DNA of 64,000 nt from Diphasiastrum complanatum (lineage: Eukaryota > Streptophyta > Lycopodiopsida > Lycopodiales > Lycopodiaceae). Every line of letters starts with the position of its first letter. The first letter of the stretch is position 1. A program made the position numbers and the translations under genes. The stretch covers positions 69,691,847 to 69,755,846 of the forward strand of contig CM055095.1 of NCBI GenBank assembly GCA_029204225.1, in the 5' to 3' direction. The notes below the pieces were generated by a model that worked only from the letters and a program-made list of their open reading frames with translations, made no database searches and had not been told where the DNA came from. Below are positions 22,356-34,300 of this stretch, one piece after another.

Positions 22356-25300
22356 CTTAGAATGCCAAAGACACATAATAGATTGAAAATATAGCACAGA
22401 TGTCCATAACTCTACAGAAACTTGCAAAAGTTGAACCGCTGCCTGAAATATACCAGCCAGAAGCTTGTGGCTAACTGCCAAAAAACTAGCAGAATCTTGA
22501 AAGGTGGCACCTAATGCATCAAAGATGGTTTCTCTAGAAAGCCCCAATCTAGAATAAACTTTAACAAAGAATCAAAAACCAGATATATTTCCCTTAAGAT
22601 AAATCTCATACATGAAGGCTAGGCAAATAGAAAGTTTTATCAAGCATAATTAGCTCTTGCAAATTATCTTCAGGTGTCCGCTCTCAGTTGCTTGCTGACA
22701 AAGTAAGCTAAGAAAAAATTTCTTGAACATTAACCACCACTATAACCTTCATAGAAGCTATTATATGTCAGAATTAACCAATTCATTCTTCTCTCTTTGT
22801 TTGATAAGCACATGGAGAATCTAAAATAGTAGTAACATTGGAATACATATGGAGATTCTAAAACAGCAGTGACATTGGAATAAATATCAAAACAATCAGC
22901 TTCCAGGCAAACAAAGTAGCACTCCAGGTGATTGAATATGTAATAACCAGTGATAAGGTTTCCAAACCTAGAAAAATATAACAAAACCACAGCAGTTAGT
23001 GCCAGTGTGAGTGACTGAGTACGCACTGCTTTACACATTATTGGTACAACAAATGGTAACTATAGAGTTTCACATATCAGAACCTGTCCATATAGGGAAC
23101 CAATCTATGTACATCTCCTAATCAAAATTCAATATAAACTGGAAATCACTTAGCTCTTGATTGATACTTTTCTCTCATCTTACTTTACCACAGCCATCTT
23201 GTTGGACTATATACCTACACTGACCTAAAGCTAACAATTCAAATGCGCAAAGAGCTTTCCTCAAAGATAGTAGCCGAGGCTCCAAAGAAGCTTTCTAAAG
23301 ATATATCGATGTTATGTCTAAGACAATGCCTGATTTTACAGAGAGACATGCAGTCTTCAACCTATGTAATCCGATTACAAAGTTCTAGACTGTCAGCTTC
23401 ATCATCCATAGAATGGCCCAGATGCTACAACATCCCTACCCACTTGGTCAGCACCCAAGCGTAGGTGCAGGCCACTTCCATATATTTTATACAAACAGCA
23501 ACGTACTGCGTTTCTATTACTTCTCCCGAGGTCAAGGGCAGACTCAACCCTGAAGAATGCTAGCACTAAAGAGCTTTCTGAAGAAGCCATTTTTCTATAT
23601 ACCCACTCGTAAAATGCAGAATCCAGATTTCTAGTCTAATTGACAATGACCAAAGAGAATAAGGACAAGCAAACTACAAAAACAGGGCAACACAACACAC
23701 TACCCTATCTAGAGGCTACCATTTATAGAATTCTAAACTTCGATATCTCTTCTTCCTCTTTGGGAATGTGAGAATTGGGATATGATCTTGTTAAGGGGTT
23801 ATGTCCATGTCTAGTGGACAACGACACACAAAAAGTGCACCTGCAGGCCACACATGGAATCCAATCCCCACCATCTAGCCAGCTGCCATCCCTTTGATCC
23901 CAAATGCTGGCTCCAAGGGACAAAAGAACATTGTCTACTTTAAGCTTATATGGAGGCTGTTAAGCATATGAACTTTGTACCTTCTCTAGTTGCCACAAGC
24001 CTGTTGGCCCATGATTTATGACATTGAAGGAAAGGAAGTCATTATAAGCAGGGAAATTATCTTTGATGAGATGGCATCCAATAAAGATAAAGATACTGAA
24101 ATATCTTGTGAGGAGGAGCAAGATGATGGTATTCCTTTACCAGAACCTAAATTGACACAGAAATCACCTACACCAACTCAGTTGCCTGAAGAAGTCTTCA
24201 TAGAGACAGGAAAAAGGAAGAGAGGTCAAGTACACGGGGTACTTATTCACCTCCAGTTTCACCAAGCAAGGAGTATCCTACACCATTTACTAGAAAGTTA
24301 CCTAGGTGGTACTATGAGACTATCAAAGATGGAGTCATCTTGGAACAAGGAGAATCAAGTAAACAAGGAGCTAAAAGATCAACAAGGCTTGAGAGGCAGC
24401 ATGAGGATCAAGATCAAGACCAAGAAAAATATTGGCATGGGGAAATGAAGATGTGCAATTTGCATCTATGGCCACAATTTTAAAACCACAGATCCATCTA
24501 CTATCAGAGAAGTTGAAAAAGAGGATATTTGGAGGAAAGCTATGGCTGAAGAGTACAATTCAATCATGAAGAACAAGACTTGGAAGCTTGTTCAGTTACC
24601 TACAAGAAGGCAATTAGATGCAAGTGAACCTATAAACTAAGTATAAAACGGATGGATCTATAGACAAGCATAAGGTAAGGCTGGTTGCAAAAGGGTATGC
24701 TCAACAGGCTGAGATTGACTATGAAGAAATTTTTGCGTCAGTTGCTAAGTTGACTACTATGAGGACCGTATTGTCATTTTGCTCAGTTTGGTTAAAATAT
24801 CCAACAAATGGACGTTAAGAGTGCATTCTTGAATGGCTTTCTAGAGGAGGAAGTCTATATGGAGCAGCCAAAGGGATAAATAGTAGCAAGACAGGGACAC
24901 AAGGTTTGCAAGTTGGACAGACTTAAGCAAGCACCCTGAGCATGGTACACGAGAATTGATACATACTTTGAGGAGCTTGGTTGTCAGAGGGGTAGTGCAG
25001 AGCACACACTTAAGCTATGGTAAACGATAATCAAATTGTTATTGTAGTGTTGTATGTTGATGATCTTATCATCACAAGTTCTAATCAAGTTTTTATTCGG
25101 AATATTGAGAGATCTGACATGAAAGATCTTGGTTCAATACAGTACTTTCGAGGGATTAAGGTATGGAGAGTAGCACATGATCTATTTATTTCTCAATCTA
25201 AGTATGCACATGAACTTTTTGAAAAATTCGGGATCGCTAAATGCAAACCTACTTCAACTCCATATGATTGTGGTTGTAAGCTTCCGGAAGCTAAGGAAGT

Positions 25301-28300
25301 TCAAGATGTAGATGAAGCATCATATAGACAACTTGTTGGAAGTTTGATCTATCTAACAACTACATGACTAGATATTGCATATGTTGTTAGTATTGGTACT
25401 CAGTATATGGCTAAGCCTAAGCAAGTTCATTGGAAAGTTGTGAAGTAGATACTCATATATATTGAAGGTACACTACGATTTGGTATCTTTTTATGGAAGT
25501 CAAGATGTTTTGCAATTGCAAGGTTTTGTTAATGCAGATTAGGCTAGAGATGCAGAAGATAGAAGATCGATTATAGGCTATGTCTTTAGACTTGGATCGG
25601 GTTCCATATCTTGGAGTTCAAAGAAGCAACCTACCATTGCATTATCATCTATAGAAGCACAGTACCGTTGGCAAAGAATCCGGCTTATCACAGTAGACCA
25701 AAAAGAAGTACAAAAACACTTCATCACAGAGAAACTTTAAAATCATTAAGTGGAGCTAATCAATTGTCCTTTATAGATATTTTTTATGAATAATCTCCGC
25801 TGAAGGCATAGTTGATATCCAGACACGAATTGTTTCGCTCTGATACCACTGTTGGCAGTCCCACAAAAACAAACCTAGATGGAATTCGATTCTGTCCGCG
25901 GGTCTACTGCCGTCTGTGACAAGATCTACAATCCTCCAAGGTGTAGACAAACACTATTGGCCTGCGTATAATTTACTTATGCATTGAACAAGGTAAAAAC
26001 CAGTGTGCGGAATAAGATTGAACCAGCTGACTACAAACATACGACTGCCAAACAATAAATCATTCGATCATGTTCAAGACAAGGAAAAACTCATCTGCAT
26101 AAAACATCTACTGCATTATCAGAGAATTCCTTAAGCCTTGTTGTGACACATCACACAATGCGTCGGCGCGAAAGAAACTCTACTTTCGCGAATCAAAACT
26201 TGTCGCGCTTACTAGCGAACTTCTTGAACATTGGCTGGCTACTCAGCGCTCAGTTTACATTGGTATATTACCAATCTATTCCTTTTGCATCTTCTTAAAT
26301 AATAATTAAGATCTACATGTATGTAGAGAGGAGGACATGATTTGCTGATCAGGGGATTACAAGAACGGCTGATTAGGAAGGTCCCAACAGTATCCTGTCA
26401 ATCTCTGGAGGATGACGTCCTCCTGGTACTTCCACGATCTCATCTATCCTTTCACGCGTGGAGATTCGTCGTGTATCTTGATACGTGGAGATCCGCCGCC
26501 GCTTGGGTCTTCGTGTCTTCTTGTGCCTTTGGTTTTGTCATTAGGTCGCCTGTCCACGAACCCTTTACCTTCGTGTTCGTGTGACCTTCAGCCAACGAAC
26601 GTTTGACCGTCGTCTTCGTGTCTTCGGTCCTCGAAGCTTTTCTGTTCGCGTCCACGCAACTCCCTTGTTTTCTCTTCTGCCTTGAGCTCTAAAGCTATCA
26701 TAGCTTTGTGGCCGAACAAGTTTGTTTCTTCATCTCCCTCTCAAAGCGTGGTAGCTTTATACTGCCTCTCGAACAAACCTTTGTCTAAGGCCTCGGTGAA
26801 GATGTCTGCCACCATTTGCTTCGTTCCAATGAAGCTGGTCTTCAATTCCCTTCTAGTGACCAAGTCCCTTATCAAGTGATACTTGATTGCAATGTGTTTC
26901 GTCCTTGAGTGAAACACAGGACCTTCGTCAGGTGAATTGCAAAAGTATTGTCCATCTGCAAAATCAGTGGCTCTTGATTGGTTTCACCCAATTCATCGAG
27001 GAACTGTCTGAGCCAAGTGATTTCGTTGGCCATCTTTGCGGCTGCAACGTATTCTGCTTCGCAGAATGATTGAGCTATAATGGTCTACTTCTTGCTGACC
27101 CAGAGAATTGTTGCGCCTGTTGCAATGGTGCACCCTCCTGAGACACTTTTACAGTCGTCCTTGAGAGATGCCCAACTAGCATCACTGTAGGAGTGCATCT
27201 AGAAACCTGCATCACAAGAGTAACCCTGGATCATGACACGTGGCAACCATGCAGGTTCACGAGTCACCAGTCAAGTCTACAAGCCCAGTCATCGTCTGGT
27301 GTCAAGTCTGGGTTTGGGACCCAAGAGAGTTGGGTCCCTAACATTCCCTCTTCCTTAAAATATTCCTTATCTAAGGAAGGAATCCCGGGAATCTTAGTTT
27401 AAGGTCAAATTCCTTTTCCCAAGTGTCATCGTCCTCGGAATTTCCTTTCCAACGAACCAAGTACTCAGTTACCTGCCGGTTTCTGAGTCCACGTTGACGT
27501 ACATCAACAATGGCCTGTGGTTCTGTAGGTACAAAGGATGATAGGTCCTCCAGCCGAACTAAGTCCTCTTGAGGCATTAAGTTATCCTTTCCACCAAGTC
27601 GTTCCTTTAAACGACTAATGTGAAAAACTGGATGTACCTTAACACCTTGAGGGAGTTCTAGCTGGTACGCATTCCGATGGAGTTTCTTTACTATACGGAA
27701 TGGCCCTGCATAACGAGGAGATAACTTAGGACATTTTCCAGTCCTTAGTACCTTAGAATCTTTTGAAATTCTAAGATATACCCAAGCTCCCTCCTCAAAA
27801 ACCCTAGGTTGTCGCTTTTGATTAGCGTAAAACTGGGCTCTATCCTGAGCCGTTTTTACGTTTTCGCAAGCAACAAGCAACATTTCTTGCATATCATGCA
27901 GGAAATCTACTGTTGCTTTAACCTTGAGGCCTTTGAGGCCCACTGAAATGGGAGCCCTAGGCTGGAAACCATACATCAGAGAAAAAGGACTAAAACCCGT
28001 CGTTGAGTGCTTTGCGCTATTATACGCAAACTCAATCATTGGAAGGTACTTTTCCCAATCTGACTGTCTTCTGGAAACATATGCCCGAAGCATATCTTCC
28101 ATAGACTGGTTTGTCCTCTCTGTCTGACCACCCGATTCAGGATGATCTGATGACCCCAAACTTAGAGTGGTCTCTAATTTTTCAAAGACCGCTTGCCAGA
28201 ATTTGCCAGTGAACTTTGGATCTCGATCACTAACAATATCATTCGGCAAACCAAACAACCTGAACAACTTTTCCACGAAAAGCTGCGCAAGTTCGGAAGC

Positions 28301-31300
28301 TTTGACAGTTTGCTTGGTTGGTATGAACTGCGCCATTTTAGTTAACCTATCAACTACTACCCAAATGGCATCATTTTGCTTCCCCGTCCAAGGTAGCCCA
28401 ACCACAAAGTCCATGGAAATGCTTTCCCACTTTCTTTCGGGAATTTCCAAGGGCATTAACAAACCAACTGCCTTAAGTCTTTCAGCTTTATTAACTTGGC
28501 ATTGCGCACACTTGCGAACATATGCCTCCACTAGAGGTACCCTTCCGGTACTCAATGTCATAATGAAATTCTTGGAGCATCTCTGACCATCCGGCCTTAC
28601 GACCCCTAAGGTTGACCGCATCGTTAATATACTTTAACGCTTGTTGATCAGTAACTATAGTAAACTGGGAGCCACAAAAGTAATGTCTCCAAACTTTTAG
28701 GGCATTAATGACAGCAAAAAGTTCCTTGTCATAGGTGGAATACCGCCTTTGAGCAGGATCCAACTTCTTGGATTGCGCCTATGGCATAGTCACTGGCATC
28801 CGTTTCAAGTACATACGGCTTGTTAGGATCCACTATGTGTAGAATAGGTGCTGTAGTTACACAGTATTTGAGATTTTCAAAACTTTGATTCAACTCTTCA
28901 GTCCAAGTAACTGGAGGACTGAACTTACTATGCTGGCTAACTCTTTTAGCCCCTATGAGGACATTCGTCAAGGCCAATGCAATTAATGCATAGTTCAAGA
29001 TGAATCTATGAAAAAACCCCGTAAAGCCCAAAAAAGACTTAACCTCCCGGATGGTTTTAGGGATAGGCCATTCACGTACTTGTTGGACTTTATTTGGGTC
29101 AATTTCCAACCCATGGTCCGAAATAATGTGACCAAGGTATAACAACCTTTTCTGGAAGAACACACATTTGGACTTCTTGGCAAACAGCTTCTCCTGTCTA
29201 AGTAACTTTAAGACAGTCCTGAGATGTTCCTCATGCTCCTCCAAGGTCTTACTATAGATGAGAATATCATCTAAGTAGACTATCACGAATTTTCCCAGAT
29301 ATGGACGAAGAAGATCATTCATCATCTGTTGGAAAGTCGCTGGAGCATTTGTCAAGGCAAATGGTAAAACCAGAAACTCATAATGGCCGTACCTAGTCCT
29401 AAACCCGGTTTTTTCAATATCCTCAGTCTTTATGCGAATTTGATGATACCCTGATCTCAAATCGATTTTGGTGAAGTACTTTGCACCATGCAATCGGTCA
29501 ACCAGTTCGCGGTAAAGGATAATGGTTTTTAATCGTTAACTTATTCAACTTTTTAAAGTCCACACAAAGACGAGTACCTCCGTCTTTTTTATCAACAAGG
29601 AGCACAGATGCCCCCCAGGGAGATTTGCTAGGCCTTACATGGCCCATCTTAAGGTAATTTTGCAGTTGCCTATAAACTTCATCCTCCTCGGTAGTACTCA
29701 TCCTATATGGATACAGTGATATAGGAGAACTACCAAGAATTAGTTTAATACCATGGTCAAAACCCCTAGAGGGGGGAAGACCCTCAGGAAGCTGCTCAGG
29801 AAAAACATCGTTAAATTCATGTCTAAGTTTCCTAAAAATTTCACCTTCCGGTGAGTTTTCTAGTTTTAGGTTATTAGACATTAATTCCATCTGGAGATTG
29901 TAAAATTGTCCGACCTCCATCCCAGATGGCGTCCCATACCACCGCCTAGGCTCTCAGCCATCTCCTGCCTCACGCTAGCAATACATCCTGGCCGTGCACA
30001 TGCTCTCCATCCACCTCCTAGGTAGACAGAATGGATGGCAAATGAGTCCTCCTCCCCTTGTATACCTCCAAGGAGAGAGACTCCAAGCCATGTGCACTCC
30101 TCGATCATGACACGTGGCCCAGTCATCGTCTGGTCTCAAGTCTGGGTTTGGGACCCAAGAGAGTTGGGTCCCTAACACTACCCCTGATCTACCTGCCACG
30201 CTGCTACCCAAAACCCCCCCTCGCTAATCTGCCTGCCCTACCTCTGCCTACCCTCGTTGACCTGCCTACCCCCCCCGGCTGACCTGCCTATCCCACCCCT
30301 TGCTAAAAATCCGTCTCCTTCCGTTCTAGTGTCCACTAATGTGGCAACAGCTGCCCGGTCTAGTCCTGCTAACCTGTCACCACTCCTTGCCACGCAGGCA
30401 GAGCAGTCTGCCTGCGTGGCAGCAGCTGCCCGGTCATGCCCACTGATCCCACCATTTATTTTCCTCTTGGCAGATCGATCAAATCAAGGCAGAGTTCCAA
30501 CTTTTGCGGCATGAAATTTCACAGCTGAAAGGAACGGTTACTTCTTTGATCAATGAAAAGAACATATTGCAGTCCAAGGTTGCATCACTCGAACAATCCA
30601 TCGGAATCAAGCAAGCTATAGCTTCGGAATCCGCCAGCAATATGATACGGGAGCTGGAAACCAAGATCGAGAAGCAACAAGAGGAGGCCCTTTCTTGGGC
30701 ATCTGTTTTGAAAAGGGGCACCAAACCAAGCGCTCAACGAAATCTCAAGATCAGAAAGCTCACAACATTAGAGTTCGCAAAATCCCAAATACACAGGACG
30801 CCTTGGCTGAAGCCAAACGCTTTCTCAACACCACTCTCGGGCACAGGACAGAGGGGTTGGATACCGCATGGAGGACTACTACAGATGCAGCCACACTCAT
30901 TATCCATTTCACTTCCCTTGAGAGTCGCCGAGATGCTTTGCGGTGCAGAGCTAAGCTATGTGGTACCACCATCTATATGGATGACGACATCACATATATC
31001 CAGGTAGAGGAGAGGCGTAAGGCCTTTCAGGCAGCTCGTGAGTCTGGTAGACGAGTCATTATCGAGATGGACGAGTGCGCTTTCTTGACAGCGCTCCTAG
31101 CAGCTCTCAGTGCTAGGGATTTGGGGTCCCCCGGTTCAGGACTGCCTCGGGGCCCCATCCACACCATCTCCGGATTGGAATATGGAACTGTGATGGTATA
31201 CACTCATCTTCCACAGCTGGCGACATGATCGATTTCAGCACTAGCAGAGATTTATCGGTTTTTATGGAGACTCACGAGAGTCAAGAGAGAGGATTACCTA

Positions 31301-34300
31301 TTTTTCCAGGATACAGATGGAATTTTGTATACAGACCTGAGACTAGATCAGCTAGTGGTCGCGGATCCGGAGGAGTTGCATGCTTATACAGGGAGTCTCT
31401 TGATTTATCGCCGGATATTATCAGATTTGCAAAGTGGGGCATATTTTCCTCACTGGAGATTTTAATGCTCAAACCTCCTCACAACAGTCATAGTTTTATG
31501 ACATCACCGACCAGCTCCACATTCATGCCCTTGGCAGCGATGATATGGGAGTTACCAGGGTCTCAGAGGACAGCTTGGGACCTATTACCTACGGTGAGCA
31601 TTTATTGCAGTTTGGAGAGGCCCATGAGTTAGCCATTTACAATGGCCTAACTTGCTGGCCAAACTCTGAAAGTTATACTTGTCATCCTCACAGTGGTGGA
31701 CATAGTGTTGTGGATTATCTCATGGGATCACCATCTTCCATACCTCTCATGTCTGCTTTTCATGTATCTCCCACCACTCTCTCTAATCATTCTTTTCTCT
31801 CCTTCGCTATTGGCCGCCACCCACCTCCCCAGCCATCCTCACATCCCTTGCTTACACGTGCACCCAGGTATGCATTCAGTTCTCTCTATACGCCAGTCTA
31901 CCAGGAGTTTCTAGCCTCCTTACTCCATTCCTTCCCAGAAGATAATACAGTCAAGACTCAAGCTGCCTTTCTTAGCACCTCCCTTCATACCGCTGCTTCC
32001 CTAGCTTTTCCATTTAAGCCCCATAATGTCAAACGCACGCATTCCTCATCGCTACGGCCTCTACACCCCCCCAGGTATGATGCCGAATGTCGCTCTCTTC
32101 ATCACCTTGTCACCCATGCCCGTACCCATGAGCCTCACCTCCTCGGCTCCGCCAGACCATAATCCTTCGTCTGTTGAAGGTACTGTAAGATTCGCTTTGC
32201 GATCTTCCAGTGTGCTAAGCATAGATTCGTGCCAAATTGGCTCATTCTAAACACGGCATAAGCTATGTCGGGGCGTGTGTTGTCTGCTAGATACATCAAG
32301 GATCCGATCAGCCTCCTGTAAGGCGTGAGCTGCATTATCTCTTGCTCTTCTTCTGTCTTTGAACAATCTTTGTTCGTCAGGATTGTTCCTGCAAGCATTG
32401 GGGTTTCTATCCCTTTGCAATCTGTCATCCCAAAATCGTCTAGGATTTTCTAGATGTACCTTGACTGATGAAGGTATAGCTTTCCTTCGTCATAGTCGTG
32501 GTCGATTTGCAAGCCTAGATAACATCTGGCTTCTCCTAAGTTTGTTATCTCGAAATGTTTCGAGATCTCATTCTTCACTCCCGCAATCAGGCCTTCACTT
32601 CTCTGCATAGTATCAGGGTGCTGTCCACATACACAGCGACAATGATGATCTCCCCATCTGTGATTCTCACATAAACGTTGGAATCGGCTATCAATGGCTC
32701 GAATCCCAAGGATCTCAGGGCTTGATCTTTCTTCTTATACCATTGTCGCGCTGATTGCTTCAGACCGTAGATACTCCTGTGCATTCGGCATGCATAGGTA
32801 AGAAGTGATTCGGAGGTGTAACCTAGAGGTTGATCCATGTAGACCTCTTCGTCTAGCACGCCATGTAGAAAGGTTGTCTTCTCATCGACAATGTGAATGT
32901 TGAGGTTGTATGCAGCTGCATTGCAAATAGTAGGCATAAGGACGCATGTTTCACCACTGGAGAGAAGGTCTCAGTGTAGTCAATGTCGTACTTCTAAGAA
33001 AAAACCCTTCACTACAAGTCTGGCCTTGTATCTCGAAACATCTCCATTCGGTCCATACTTGAGTTTGTAAACCCACTTGCATTGCACTGTCTTTCGTTTG
33101 TCTGGCACTGGTTGTAGTGTCCATACCTCATTCTTCTTCATCGATTCGTTTTCCTCGTTCATGGCTTGGATCCATTTGTCCTTCTCTGGACTGTCGATGG
33201 CTTCCTCGAATGTTTGTGGTTCGCCACTGAATCCGCAAAACTCTTTGGATGTTGAAGCTGAGCTGCCTGCCAACCAGGAACAGTTTGATGGCCATTCTTT
33301 CGGTGATATTTTTGTCAATACATTCTACCTCTGCTATTCTTACGACTGATAGCAAGTCTTGCTGCAGTGTGGGTACGAATAGAACATCGTCTAGTACGTC
33401 GGTCTTTGCCGTTTGTGTTGAGCAATAATGAACCAATACCATTCACTCGGTGTTTTGATCCTTCTCCAAGGACTATGAATCTTGATGGATCTGTATGGCG
33501 AAAATCAACCATTATTCGTCTGGACTTGACGAAGTGAGAGGTTGCTCCTGAATCAAGGATTACCTCGTGTGTGTCAGATGTTGATGCTGCACACACGTCT
33601 ATACATAGATAGGCGGTCAAATTTCCATTGTTCGATCTATCTTCGCCCATCTTCGAGCTTTCTGGCTCTTCGACGTAGGATGAACTATTATTGTTCTCCC
33701 GTTTGCCTTGTGGCTGCTTGTTCCTCGGGTTTCGGTAGCAGTCAATGGCTGCATGACCCTTCTTCTGACAATGGATACACTCAATCTTCGGATTGAGCCA
33801 GCACGAATTGACAATATGTCCTTCGCATCTGCATCCCACGCATATTTTCTTGTCGCCATTCTGCTGTTTAGGCTTTTCTTTGTTTTTCCAACTGCCTTTG
33901 CTAGCTCCTTCTGATTGTTGGTCTCGATCCTACTTTCGGTCTGTCTCCCTCTTAGGCTTGAACTGCTTCTTTGGCTTCTCCTTGTTGCTGTAGAGAGCTT
34001 GATCAGAAGCGTCCCTGTATCAAGGTGCTCACGAGCTTCAACTTCTTCTCGAATCTCGATCACTGCCTTTTCGAGTGTCATTGCTGATCCTTCGCTAGCA
34101 ATGTTCGGGTTGTCTGGAAAGATCTTGGTAAAGCTCTTAACAGGTAGGTGAGCTGCTTCTCCGCTGATATTGCATTCTCTGATCCAGCATTGTGTAATGA
34201 AAGGAACAGATCCTTCATCTTTCTGATAAAGGAGGTAAGGTCTCTGCCATCCCATCTCAGATTATAAGGTGAAGCAAATGGCCAACTACGTATATGCGCT

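Noticed and set aside
22356-22547. Extension of the terminal kinase exon to 22547
   Set aside because: The frame is open, but the sequence is hydrophobic and unlike the polar tail, and phase-0 acceptors lie downstream at 22355 and just before the GSIWELQD codons.
27924-28586. Plus-strand ORFs across the gypsy integrase
   Set aside because: Shadows of the minus-strand integrase frame.
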